DNA from: Inia geoffrensis
Lineage: Eukaryota > Chordata > Mammalia > Artiodactyla > Iniidae
NCBI GenBank assembly: GCA_036417435.1
Contig: CM070911.1
Coordinates: 3,968,001 to 4,032,000, forward strand
Direction of reading: 5' to 3'
Length of the DNA: 64,000 nucleotides
Part shown: piece by piece, positions 21,691-31,789 of the stretch
Numbering within the stretch: the first letter of the stretch is position 1
How the letters are laid out: every line of letters starts with the position of its first letter
Position numbers and translations under genes: made by a program
Notes under the pieces: model-generated
The model's input: the letters and a program-made list of their open reading frames with translations, nothing else
The model's database searches: none
Told to the model about the DNA's origin: nothing

Positions 21691-22299
21691 TCTCCCAGTA
21701 TTTTGTCATCCTCACTCTGCTCAAGATTAGAAAAATCAACAACATGATTCCCAAACCTAATGAATAGACAACTCTAAGGAATGTGTGTGATTTTTTTTTT
21801 TTTTGTACCAAGTATATATTCTAGTAGTAAATTCTGCGATGTTCCCTACATCAATGGTGCGTAACCCTGTGCTATTCTAATAGGATTTATGCCTGTCGGC
21901 TTTCTCTATGCCCTGCCATGCTGGATAAAGGCAGGCAGAGTTCCCCTGGTAACCATGGCCACTCCACTCCCAACTCTTGGCAAATTCCTCCTCAGCATAA
22001 AATAGGCAGTGCTGGGGAGACAATGTCCACTGATACATAAACATGACAGACTCATCTCTGGAAACCTAAGGTATCCAGCCTCAGACTGCGTTTCGATTTT
22101 TCTGATTGTTGGGCCCGATTCTTCCATTCAATCTTCCCTTTCAAACATCTGCAACTGGCAAACAAGAAAATCTTAATTCTTTCCAGATTCAAATCTATTC
22201 CTAGTCAAATGTCACCCAGGCTCCACCGAGGGCGGAGGAAGCAAAACTCTTCATGCATCTGCTCAAATTGAAAAGGTTATTTTACTGTCTTCAGGATGA

Positions 22300-22410
22300 C
22301 TCTTGAGCCGCTGGTGGAGGTGGAGGCCGCGCCCTGAATGCAGGGGTTGCTAGGAGACGAGTCCAGCTTGCAGAGCGCATTGGTTGGCGTTATCTCTAAT
22401 TGACAGCTCC
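22300..22410. promoter_or_regulatory. Candidate regulatory block: X-box, inverted CCAAT, PBX/MEIS-like site
   Basis: GTTGCTAGGAGAC at 22346-22358 contains, on the minus strand, CCTAGCAAC, a good RFX half-site, so the whole reads as an X-box. ATTGG at 22379-22383 is an inverted CCAAT box, directly followed by TTGGC (an NFI half-site). TAATTGACAG at 22398-22407 is one base from the PBX/MEIS composite TGATTGACAG. Local CpGs (GGCCGCGCC, GAGCGCATTGG) are above the surroundings. The ordered cluster in non-repeat DNA suggests an enhancer or minor promoter; no transcript is visible. Confidence 0.4.
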
Positions 22411-22761
22411 TCACCCTCAGGGTCTAATTCTAACCTTGAGACCAAGACCATAATGAGAGGGCAGCTCGCCGTCACCCCTGTTTCGGGCTAAGGCAAGGAG
22501 ATTACTGGCGGCCTGCTTTTCTGGGGTTTTGTTAGGCTTCTTTAGGATGGAGACACCGAGGGAGAGAGAGAGAGACTGCGGCTGCTGTCTGCAGCCCCCC
22601 ATCGCATCACTGGGGGCTTGTTTGATTCCTGCCACCTGAATAAACTTTCCCTTTCACTTAAGATGATCTCCCTTTGAAATCAGAACGGTATGCCAGAGAG
22701 GAGAAGCCTTTACTGAGCTTTGAAAGGATTTGGAATTTGAGCAGGGAAGGTGGATTTCTTT

Positions 22762-22786
22762 AAAAAAAAAAAAAAAAAAAAAAAAA
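22762..22786 (+). repeat. Poly-A run followed by purine-rich tract
   Basis: About 25 A residues followed by a GGAAGGAGGGGGAGGGG tract. No SINE or processed-gene body is recognisable upstream, so it may be slippage-generated. Confidence 0.7.
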
Positions 22787-23061
22787 GGAAGGAGGGGGAG
22801 GGGCAGAGAGAGGAAAGAAAAAGGAAAAACAAACAAACAAAAAACCCACACACGCTAACTCCATCCCCCCCACCCCCCGCTGTCATTCATAGTGTTCACT
22901 GAGGCCTGTGCTGCTTATAAGATATGATTTAGGACTTGAAGACAAACAATAAAGCAAGCAGCAGCAGAAGCAAGAGACTGGCAGGCCTGGAAAAGGAGGT
23001 CTTTCCTGTGGCCCGTCCGATGAGGGTGTTGACTCATTTTTCTGAACAAAATAACATAGAT

Positions 23062-23065
<4 letters not shown>

Positions 23066-23118
<53 letters not shown>
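23066..23118. repeat. (AT)n microsatellite
   Basis: Uninterrupted AT run of 53 bases. The open frames across it on both strands are repeat artefacts (Tyr-Ile runs). Confidence 0.97.
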
Positions 23119-23122
<4 letters not shown>

Positions 23123-23812
23123 CTGAAACCGACACACCAAATGGGCTGAGAGATCCTTCACATTGGTGAGGAATCCGTGAAGCAACTCAGATTCCTGTGA
23201 GCAGAAGGGTGAAGTCAATAAGGAAAAAGCACATCTGACCCGACGAGAAATCATCCCCACCTCAGATTTCAGCTATTTCTCCTCTTCCAGGATCTCGCCC
23301 CATCCTAAATGCCAATGACCAAGTTTAAAACATGATACTAAGTTTGCATTTTGAACCTGAGTGCTGTCACTTCACAGACAGCGAACCCTGATCCCAGCAT
23401 TTCCTGCAAGAGGAAAATTGTTACGTCGGGGTTATTTCCTGCTTAATGAATATTGTGAACATGCAACCTACAATTTTATTAGAGGTTGTAATAATTGGAA
23501 CAAAGTTATATTTCTTTTTCACAAGGGGAGGATGACTAAAGGTTCATTTAATTGTGAGTGGGTTTCTGGAATACTTAAAATAGGAAAATACCTGAATAGT
23601 CAAGACACCAGAGATTACAGACTCTGTTTATCCTTTGTGATTATGAAGAGCCTAGACACCAAAGTCATGTGTTTTCAACCCAACAGAGGGAGAGTGAGAT
23701 GGATGCAAAAGACCAAAATCAAAGCATATTCTTGAACAAAATATTATGCTAGTTTTCCTCTATTTTCTAAATATTTTAATTGAAATTCCTTCAAAGCAAG
23801 GCAGTTTCTAAA
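23119..23812. other. Unique non-coding stretch
   Basis: About 700 bases with no recognised repeat. 23430-23560 is AT-rich and contains TTTTATTAGAGG and TGGAACAAAG (SOX-like AACAAAG), possibly regulatory. No gene supported. Confidence 0.4.
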
Positions 23813-23818
23813 AGGAAT

Positions 23819-24030
23819 TTTTTTTTTTTTTTTTTTTTGTGGTACGCGGGCCTCTCACTGTTGTGGCCTCTCCCGTTGAGGAGCACAGGCTCCGGACATG
23901 CAGGCTCAGCGGCCATGGCTCACCGGCCCAGCTGCTCCGCGGCATGTGGGATCTTCCCGCACCGGGGCACGAACCCATGTCCCCTGCATCGGCAGGCGGA
24001 CTCTCAGCCACTGAGCCACCAGGGAAGCCC
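23819..24030 (-). mobile_element. CHR-type SINE abutting a full-length L1
   Basis: Minus-strand SINE with a T-run of about 20, GTGGTACGCGGGCCTCTCAC and a head ending CACCAGGGAAGCCC at exactly 24030. AGGAAT at 23813-23818 repeats the first six bases after the head (24031-24036), the probable SINE target duplication. Its head boundary is also the edge of the L1 target duplication. Confidence 0.95.
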
Positions 24031-24046
24031 AGGAATATTATTTTTA
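24031..24046. repeat. Target-site duplication of the L1 (3' side)
   Basis: AGGAATATTATTTTTA matches 31611-31626 exactly over 16 bp. In L1 sense orientation the insertion point reads TT/TAAAAA or TT/AAAA, matching the usual L1 endonuclease preference. Confidence 0.95.
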
Positions 24047-24080
24047 TTTTTATTTTTTATTTTTATTTTTTTTTTTCATC

Positions 24081-24086
24081 TTTATT
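24081..24086 (-). terminator. L1 polyadenylation signal
   Basis: TTTATT on the plus strand is AATAAA in L1 sense orientation, a few bases before the A-tail, the usual place for the L1 3'-end signal. Confidence 0.75.
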
Positions 24087-24439
24087 GGGTTAAAATTGCT
24101 CTACAATGGTGTGTCAGTTTCTACTTTATAACAAAGTGAATCAGTTATATATATACAGACGTTCACATATCTCTTCCCTCTTGAGTCTCCCTCCTTCCTT
24201 CTCTCCCTATCCCACCCCTCCAGGCAGTCACAAAGCACCGAGCTGATATCCCTGTGCCAAGCGGCTGCTTCGCATTAGCTATTTACCTTACGTTTGTTAG
24301 TATATATATGTCCATGCCCCTCCCTCGCCCTCCCATAGCTCACCCCTCCCCCTCCCCATATCCTCAAGTCCGTTCTCCAGTAGGTCTGTGTCTTTATTCC
24401 TGTCTTACCCCTAGGTTCTTCATAACATTTTTTTTTTTC

Positions 24440-27400
24440 TTAAATTCCATTTATATGTGTTAGCATACGGTATTTATCTTTGTCTTTCTGACTTACTTCA
24501 CTCTGTATGACAGACTCGAGGTCTATCCACCTCATTACAAATAGCTCAATTTCGTTTCTTTTTAACACTGAGTAATATTCCATTGTGTATATGTGCCACA
24601 TCTTCTTTATCCATTCATCTGACGATGGGCACTTAGGTTGTTTCCATCTACGGGCTATTGTAAATAGAGCTGCGATGAACATTTTGGTACATGCCTCTTT
24701 TTCAATTTTGGTTTTCTCAGGGTATATGCCCAGTAGTGGGATTGCTGGGTCATATGGTAGTTCTATTTTTAGTTTTTTAAGGAACCTCCAAACTGTTCTC
24801 CATAGTGGCTGAACCAATTCACATTCCCACCAGCAGTGCAAGAGGGTTCGCTTTTGTCCACACCCTCTCCAGCATTTATTGTTTCTAGATTTTTTGATGA
24901 TGGCCATTCTGACTGGTGTGAGATGATATCTCATTGTAGTTTTGATTTGCATTTCTCTAATGATTAATGATGTTGAGCATTCTTTCATGTGTTTGTTGGC
25001 AGTCTGCATATCTTTTTTGGAGAAATGTCTATTTAGGTCTTCTGCCCATTTTTGGATTGGGTTGTTTGTTTTTTTGTTATTGAGCTGCATAAGCTGCTTG
25101 TAAATTTTGGAGATTAATCCTTTGTCAGTTGCTTCATTTGCAAATATTTTCTCCCATTCTGAGGGTTGTCTTTTGGTCTTGTTTATGGTTTCCTTTGCTG
25201 TGCAAAAGCTTTTAAGTTTCATTAGGTCCCATTTGTTTATTTTTGTTTTTATTTCCATTGCTCTAGGAGGTGGGTCAAAAAGGATCTTGCTGTGATTTAT
25301 GTCATAGAGTGTTCTGCCTATGTTTTCCTCTAAAAGTTTGATAGTTTCTGGCCTTACATTTAGGTCTTTAATCCATTTTGAGCTTATTTTTGTGTATGGT
25401 GTTAGGGAGTGATCTAAGGTCATACTTTTGCTTGTAGCTGTCCAGTTTTCCCAGCACCACTTATTGAAGAGGCTGTCCTTTCTCCACTGTATATTCCTGC
25501 CACCATTATCAAAGATAAGGTGTCCATATGTGTGTGGGTTTACCTCTGGGCTTTCTATTCTGTTCCATTGATCTATCGTTCTGTTTTTGTGCCAGTACCA
25601 TACTGTCTTGATTACTGTAGCTTTGTAGTATAGTCTGAAGTCAGGGAGCCTGATTCTTCCAGCTCCGTTTTTCGTTCTCAAGATTGCTTTAGCTATTCGG
25701 GGTCTTTTGTGTTTCCATACAAAGTGTGAAATTTTTTGTTCTAGTTCTGTGAAAAATGCCAGTGGCAGTTTGATAGGGATTGCATTGAATCTATAGATTG
25801 CTTTGGGTAGTAGAGTCATTTTCACAATGTTGATTCTTCCAATCCAAGAACATGGTATATCCCTCCATCTATTTGTATTGTCTTTAATTTCTTTCATCAG
25901 TGTCTTATAATTTTCTGCATACAGGTCTTTTGTCTCCCTAGGTAGGTTTATTCCTAGGTATTTTATTCTTTTTGTTGCAATGGTAAATGGCAGTGTTTTC
26001 TTGATTTCACTTTCAGATTTTTCATCACTAGTATATAGGAATGCCAGAGATTTCTGTGCATTAATTTTGTATCCTGCTACTTTACCAAATTCATTGATTA
26101 GCTCTAGTAATTTTCTGGTAGCATCTTTAGGATTCTCTATGTATAGTATCATGTCATCTGCCAACAGTGACAGCTTTACTTCTTCTTTTCCAATTTGGAT
26201 TCCTTTTATTTCCTTTTCTTCTCTGATTGCTGTGGCTAAAACTTCCAAAACTATGTTGAATAAGAGTGGTGAGAGTGGGCAACCTTGTCTTGTTCCTGAT
26301 CTTAGTGGAAATGCTTTCAGTTTTTCACCATTGAGGATGATGTTGGCTGTGGGTTTGTCATATATGGCCTTTATTATGTTGTGGAAAGGTCCCTCTATGC
26401 CTACTTTCTGTAGGGTTTTTATCATAAATGGGTGTTGAATTTTGTCAAAAGCTTTCTCTGCATCTATTGAGATGATCATATGGTTTTTCTCCTTCAATTT
26501 GTTAATATGGTTTATCACATTGATAGATTTGCGTATATTGAAGAATCCTTGCATTCCTGGAATAAACCCCACTTGATCATGGTGTATGATCCTTTTGATG
26601 TGCTGTTGGATTCTGTTTGCTAGTATTTTGTTGAGGATTTTTGCATCTATGTTCATCAGCGATATTGGCCTGTAGTTTTCTTTCTTTGTGACATCTTTGG
26701 TTTTGGTATCAAGGTGATGGTGGCCTTGTAGAAGGAATTGGGGAGTGTTCCTCCCTCTGCTATGTTTTGGAAGAGTTTGAGAAGGATAGGTGTTAGCTCT
26801 TCTCTAAATGCTTGATAGAATTCGGCTGTGAAGCCATCTGGTCCTGGGCTTTTGTTTGTTGGAAGATTTTTAATCACAGTTTCAATTTCAGTGTTTGTGA
26901 TTGGTCTGTTCATATTTTCTATTTCTTCCTGATTCAGTCTTGGTAGTTTGTGCATTTCTAAGAATTTGTCCATTTCTTCCAGATTGTCCATTTTATTGGC
27001 ATAGAGTTGCTTGTAGTAATCTCTCATGATCATTTTTATTTCTGCAGTGTCAGTTGTTACTTCTCCTTTTTCATTTCTAATTCTATTGATTTGAGTCTTC
27101 TCCCTTTTTTTCTTGATGAGTCTGGCTAATGGTTTATCTATTTTGTTTATCTTCTGAAAGAACCAACTTTTAGTTTTATTGATCTTTGCTATTGTTTCCT
27201 TCATTTCTTTTTCGTTTATTTCTGATCTGATTTTTATAATTTCTTTCCTTCTACTAAATTTGGTTTTTTTTTTGTTCTTCTTTCTCTAATTGCTTTAGGT
27301 GTAAGGTTAGGTTGTTTATTCGAGATGTTTCCTGCTTCTTAAGGTGGGCTTGTATTGCTATAAACTTCCCTCTTAGGACTGCTTTTGCAGCATCTCATAG

Positions 27401-28253
27401 GTTTTGGGTCGTTGTGTCTCCATTGTCAGTTGTTTCTAGGTATTTTTTAATTTCCTCTTTGATTTCTTCAGTGATCACTTCATTATTGAGTAATGTATTG
27501 TTTAGCCTCCATGTGTTTGTATTGTTTACAGATCTTTTCCTGTAATTGATATCTAGTCTCATGGCATTGTGGTCAGAAAAGATACTTGATACAATTTCAA
27601 TTTTCTTAAATTTACCAAGGCTTGATTTGTGACCCAAGATATGATCTATCCTGGAGATGTTCCATGAGCACTTGAGAAAAATGTGTATTCTGTTGTTTTT
27701 GGATGGAGTGTCCTATAGATATCAATTAAGTCCATCTTGTTTAGTGTATCATTTAAAGCTTGTGTTTCCTTATTTATTTTCATTTTGGATGATCTGTCCA
27801 TTGGTGAAAGTGGGGTGTTGAAGTCCCCTACTATGAGTGTATTACTGTCGATTTCCCCTTTTATGGCTGTTAGTTTTTGCCTTATGTATTGAGGTGCTCC
27901 TGTGTTAGGTGCATAAATATTTACAATTTTATATCTTCTTCTTGGATCGATCCCTTAATCATTATGTAGTGTCCTTCTTTGTCTCTTGTAATGGTCTTTA
28001 TTTTAAAGTCTATTTTGTCTGATATGAGAATTGCTACTCCAGCTTTCTTTTGATTTCCATTTGCATGGAATATCTTTTTCCATCCCCTTACTTTTAGTCT
28101 GTATGTGTCTCTAGGTCTGAAGTGGGTCTCTTGTAGACAGCATATATATGGGTCTTGTTTTTGTATCCATTCAGCCAATCTGTGTCTTTTGGTGGGAGCA
28201 TTTAGTCCATTTACATTTAAGGTAATTATCGATATGCATGTTCCTATTCCCAT
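24440..28253 (-). pseudogene. L1 ORF2 (endonuclease/reverse transcriptase), disrupted
   Basis: ORF2p nicks the target and reverse-transcribes L1 or SINE RNA. The N-terminal piece (27921-28253, 110 codons) has the APE-type endonuclease start with TLNVNGLNAPTKRHR and CCLQETH. Frame shifts then split the domain: a middle piece with HKSSLG and FSDHNAMRLD motifs occupies 27395-27637 and ends at a stop where Trp is usual. Another piece (26656-27204) carries [11 protein letters not shown] and [12 protein letters not shown]. The last 738 codons (24440-26656) are open and contain the RT core: [10 protein letters not shown] near residue 64, [10 protein letters not shown] near 121, the catalytic LADD at genomic 26153-26164 (FADD in human L1), and the C-terminal cysteine motif CWRGCG...LLHCWWEC. 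At least three frameshifts or stops make it non-functional. About 1270 codons overall, the normal ORF2 size. Confidence 0.97.
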
Positions 28254-28311
28254 TTTCTAAATTGTTTTGGGTTCATTGTTATAGGTCCTTTCCTTCTCTT
28301 GTGTTTCTTGT

Positions 28312-29458
28312 CTAGAGAAGTTCTTTCAGCAGTTGTTGTAAAGCTGGTTTGGTGGTGCTGAACTCTCTCAGCTTTTGCTTGTCTGTAAAGGTTTTAATTT
28401 CTCCATCAAATCTGAATGAGATCTTTGCTGGGTAGAGTAATCGTGGTTGCAGGCTTTTCTCCTTCATCACTTTCAGTATGTCCTGCCACTCCCTTCTGGC
28501 TTGCAGAGTTTCTGCTGAGAGATCAGCTGTTAGCCTCATGGGGATTCCCTTGTGTGTTATTTGTTTTTTTTCCCTTGCTGCTTTTAATATGCTTTCTTTG
28601 TATTTAATTTTTGAGAGTTTGATTAATATGTGTCTTGGTGTATTTCTCCTTGGGTTTATCCTGTATGGGACTCTCTCTGCTTCCTGGGCTTGGTTAACTA
28701 TTTCCTTTCCCATATTAGGGAAGTTTTCAACTATAATCTCTTCAAATATTTTCTCAGTCCCTTTCTTTTTCTCTTCATCCTCTGGAACCCCTATAATTCG
28801 AATGTTGGTGCGTTTAATGTTGTCCCAGAGGTCTCTGAGACTGTCCTCAGTTCTTTTCATTCTTTTTTCTTTATTCTGCTCTGCAGTAGTTATTTCCACT
28901 ATTTTATCTTCCAGGTCGTTCTTCTGCCTCAGTTATTCTGCTATTGATCCCATCTAGTGTATTTTTCATTTCAGTTATTGTGTTGTTCATCTCTGTTTGT
29001 TTGTTCTTTAGTTCTTTTAGATCTTTGTTAAACATTTCTTGCATCTTCTCCATCCCTGCCTCCATTCTATTTCCGAGATTTTGGATCATCTTTACTATCA
29101 TTATTCTGAATTCTTTTTCAGGTAGACTGCCTATTACCTCTTCACTTGTTAGGTCTGGTGCATTTTTATCTTGCTCCTTCATCTGCTGTGTGTTTTTCTG
29201 TCTTCTCATTTTGCTTATCTTCCTGTGTTTGGGATTTCCTTTTTTTTTTTTTGCAGGCTGCAGGTTCGTAGTTTCCGTTGTTTTTGATGTCTGTCTCCAG
29301 TGGCTAAGGCTGGATCTTGTCCCTCTGGTGGGCAGGTCCACGTCTGGTGGTGTGTTTTGGGGTGTCTCTGGACTTATTATGATTTTAGGCAGCCTCTCTG
29401 TTAATGGGTGGGGTTGTGTTTCTGTTTTGCTAGTTGTTTGGCATAGGTTGTCCAGCAC
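28312..29458 (-). pseudogene. L1 ORF1 (RNA-binding chaperone), frameshifted
   Basis: ORF1p is the trimeric RNA-binding protein that coats L1 RNA. The N-terminal piece (28904-29458) has a polar leader, then MRRQKNTQQMKEQ and a coiled-coil region (repeated NKQTEMNNTITEMKN-type heptads). It ends in a shifted frame after ITEAEE. The C-terminal piece (28312-28899, 195 codons) starts within the coiled coil and holds the RRM and C-terminal domain: LRDLWDNIKRTNIRIIGVPE, then RHILIKLSK, RLTADLSAETLQARREW and FTDKQKLREFSTTKPAL. The two frames differ by one base; a short deletion in the coiled coil is likely. The true start may be the internal Met at MRRQ rather than 29458. Confidence 0.95.
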
Positions 29459-29689
29459 TGTAGCTTGCTGGCCGTTGAGTGAAGCTGGGTGCTGGTGTTA
29501 AGGTGGAAGTCCCTGGGAGATTTTCGCCGTTTGATGTTATGTGGTGCTGGGAAATCTCTTGTGGACCAGTGTCCTGAAGTTGGCTCTTCCCCCTCAGAGG
29601 CAGAGTCCTGATTCCTGGCAGGAGCAGCAAGAACCTTTCATCCACACAGCTCAGATTAAAAGGGAGAGAAAGTAGAGAGAATTAGTAGA

Positions 29690-30400
29690 AATAGGAAGAT
29701 AGAAAGAAAGAAGGAAAGGAGGGAAGGAAGGAAGGAAGGGAGGAAGGAGGGAGGGAAGGAAGGAAGAAAGAAAGAAGAAGGAAAGAAGGCCAGAAGGAAA
29801 GAAAGGAGGAGGGAGGAAGGAAGGAAGGATGAAGGGCAGAAAGTAGATACAGTAAAATAGAATGAAGTAAAGTATAATAAAGTTATTGAATTAAAACATA
29901 ATTATTTAGGGGAAAAAAGAAGAAAAAGGACGGATATAACCTTAGGACAAATGTTGAAAGCCACGCTATACAGACAAAATCCTACACTGAAGCTTACACA
30001 TACACCCTCACGAAAAGAGGTAAAGGGGAAAAAATCATAAATCTTGCTTTCAAAGACCACCTCCTCCACTTGGGATGATTCGTTGTATAAAGGGGGGAAG
30101 GAAAGAAAGAAAGAAGGAAGGTAAAGTATAATAGAATTATTAAAATTAATTATTAAGAAAAAAAAAATTTCTTATAGAGAAAAAAGGAAAAAAAATAAAA
30201 AAAAAACAAAACAACAACAAAAAAAAACAATGGACGGATAGAACCCTAGGACAAATGGTGGAAGCAAAGCTATACAGACAAGATCTCAAAGAGAAGCGTA
30301 CACATACACTTTCACAAAAGGAGGAAAAAGGGGGGAAAATCATAAATCTTGCATACGAAGTCCACCACCTCAGTTTGGGATGATTCACTGTCTATTCATG
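29690..30400 (-). repeat. Tandem duplication within the L1 5' UTR
   Basis: Two diverged copies of one module. Each has a GGAAGG-type purine tract, GTAAAGTATAATA (29867 and 30121), an A-rich stretch, GGACGGATA (29928 and 30232), CTATACAGACA, CACATACAC, AAATCATAAATCTTGC, and GGGATGATTC (about 30072 and 30379). The copies differ in length by roughly 50 bases, mainly in the A-rich stretch. Comparable to the repeated promoter modules of some mammalian L1s, though only two units are present. Confidence 0.8.
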
Positions 30401-31590
30401 TATTCCACAGAAGCAGGTACATCAAGCTGATTGTGGAGCTTTAATCCGCGGCTTCTGAGGCTGCTGGGAGAGATTTCCCTTTCACTTCTTTGTTCTCACA
30501 GCTCCCAGGGGCTCAGCTTTGGATTTGGCCCTGCCTCTGCGTGTAGGTCGCTGGAGGGCGTCTGTTTTCCACTCAGACAGGACAGGGTTAAAGGAGCCTC
30601 TGACTCGGGGGCTCTGGCGCACACCGGCCGAGGGGAGAGAGGGGCACGGCGTGCGGGGCGGGCCTGCGGCGGCAGAGGCCGGCGTGACGTTGCACCAGCC
30701 TGAGGCCCGCCGTGTGTTCTCCCTGGACAGATGTCACTGGATCCCGGGAACCTGGCAGTGGCGGGCTGCGCAGGCTCCCCGGAAGAGGGGTGTGGACAGT
30801 GACTTGTGCTCGCACACAGGCCCCTTGGTGGCGGCAGCAGCAGCCTTAGCGTCTCCCGCCCGTCTCTGGGATCCGCGTTTTTAGCCGCGGCTCGCGTCAG
30901 TCTCTGGGGACCACGCTTTCCGCCGCGGCTCGCGCCGGTCTCTGGAGTTCCTTAAAGCAGCGCTCTTAAACCCCTCTCCTTGCGCATCAGGAAACAAAGC
31001 AGGAAGGAAAAGTCTCTTGCCTCTTTGGCAGGTGCAGACTTTTCCCCGGACTCCCTCCCGGCTAGCCGTGGTGCGCTACCCCCTTCAGGCTATGTTCACG
31101 CCGCCAACCCCAGTCCTTTCCCTGCGCTCCGTCTGAAACCGAAACCCGAGCCTTAGCTCGCAGCCCTGCCCGCCCCGGCGGGTGAGCCGACAAGCCTCTC
31201 GGGCTGGTGAGTGCCGGTCGGCACCGATCCTCTATGCGGGAGTCTCTCCGCTTTCCCCTCCGCACCCCTGTTGCTATGCTCTCCTCTGCGGCTCCGAAGC
31301 TCCCTCCTCCGCCTCCCGCAGTCTCTGCCCGTGAAGGGGCTTCCTAGTGTGTGGAGACTTTTGCTCCTTCACAGCTCCCTCCCACTGGTGCAGGTGCCGT
31401 CCCTATTCTTTTGTCTCTGTTTTTTCTTTTTTTCTTTTGCCCTACCCAGGTACGTGGGGAGTTTCTTGCCTTTTAGGAGGTCTGAGGTCTTTTGCCAGCC
31501 TTCAGTAGGTGTTCTGTAAGAGTTGTTCCACGTGTAGATGTATTTCTGGTGTATCTGTGGGGAGGAAGGTGATCTCCGCGTCTTACTCTT

Positions 31591-31600
31591 CCGCCATCTT
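31591..31600 (-). promoter_or_regulatory. YY1-like site at the L1 5' end
   Basis: CCGCCATCTT, read in L1 sense as AAGATGGCGG, lies 11-20 bases from the L1 5' end. Human L1 has a YY1 site at nearly the same place, where it sets accurate initiation. Its retention supports 31610 as the authentic 5' terminus. Confidence 0.7.
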
Positions 31601-31610
31601 TCTATCCGCC

Positions 31611-31626
31611 AGGAATATTATTTTTA
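31611..31626. repeat. Target-site duplication of the L1 (5' side)
   Basis: AGGAATATTATTTTTA, identical to 24031-24046; the flank continues as unique DNA. Confidence 0.95.
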
Positions 31627-31789
31627 AATGCAAGCTTTGAAGGAGTTTAAAAAAAAAAGCCTACAAAAACAGCATCTTTACAGTTTTAATTATATTTTTA
31701 TTCAATTTATAAATGTGATTTAAAAAGAAAGGGCATGTCCTGGAAAAAATGAAAAATCGTAATGATAAAAACAGTCAATAAATAACAAG

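Larger units (their letters stand above)
20115..23065. other. Unique non-coding stretch with regulatory-looking blocks
   Basis: Nearly 3 kb with no recognised interspersed repeat, unusual for this window. It includes non-repetitive blocks at 20690-20790, 21570-21690 and 22200-22440 that look like conserved non-coding DNA, a T-run near 21790, and a purine tract with an A-run at 22762-22786 followed by GGAAGGAGGGGGAGGGG. Small frames (up to 99 codons) are on both strands and not gene-like. Confidence 0.45.
24047..31610 (-). mobile_element. Near-full-length LINE-1 retrotransposon (decayed)
   Basis: A 7.56-kb L1 read on the minus strand: CpG-rich 5' UTR (about 31610-29459), ORF1 (29458-28312), a short inter-ORF spacer, ORF2 (28253-24440), a 3' UTR of about 390 bases and an A-rich tail with TAAAA repeats. 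It is flanked by a perfect 16-bp target duplication (24031-24046, 31611-31626), so it is one complete insertion, not a 5'-truncated one. The extra length over the 6 kb of human L1 is due to a long 5' UTR with an internal tandem duplication and purine tracts. Both ORFs are broken, so it cannot move itself. The plus-strand frames of 60-185 codons in this interval are antisense shadows. Confidence 0.97.
29459..31610 (-). promoter_or_regulatory. L1 5' UTR / internal promoter
   Basis: The region upstream of ORF1 in the L1. 30570-31610 is CpG-rich and would have been the internal Pol II promoter; the part nearer ORF1 is purine- and A-rich. The plus-strand frames at 30431-30884 and 31211-31519 are antisense to it and have no L1-related protein. 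As the only CpG-dense kilobase in the window it could still act as a methylation target. Confidence 0.85.

Noticed and set aside
22883..23260. 125-codon minus frame with alternating Tyr-Ile
   Set aside because: Translation of an (AT)n microsatellite.
25980..29501. Plus-strand frames of 105-185 codons
   Set aside because: Antisense shadows of L1 ORF1 and ORF2, produced by the low stop frequency opposite A-rich coding DNA.
30431..30884. Arg/Gly/Ala-rich plus-strand frames of 90-121 codons
   Set aside because: Antisense to the CpG-rich L1 5' UTR; typical of random GC-rich sequence.
24047..31610. Possibility of an active L1
   Set aside because: ORF1 is frameshifted and ORF2 has at least three breaks, including in the endonuclease domain.
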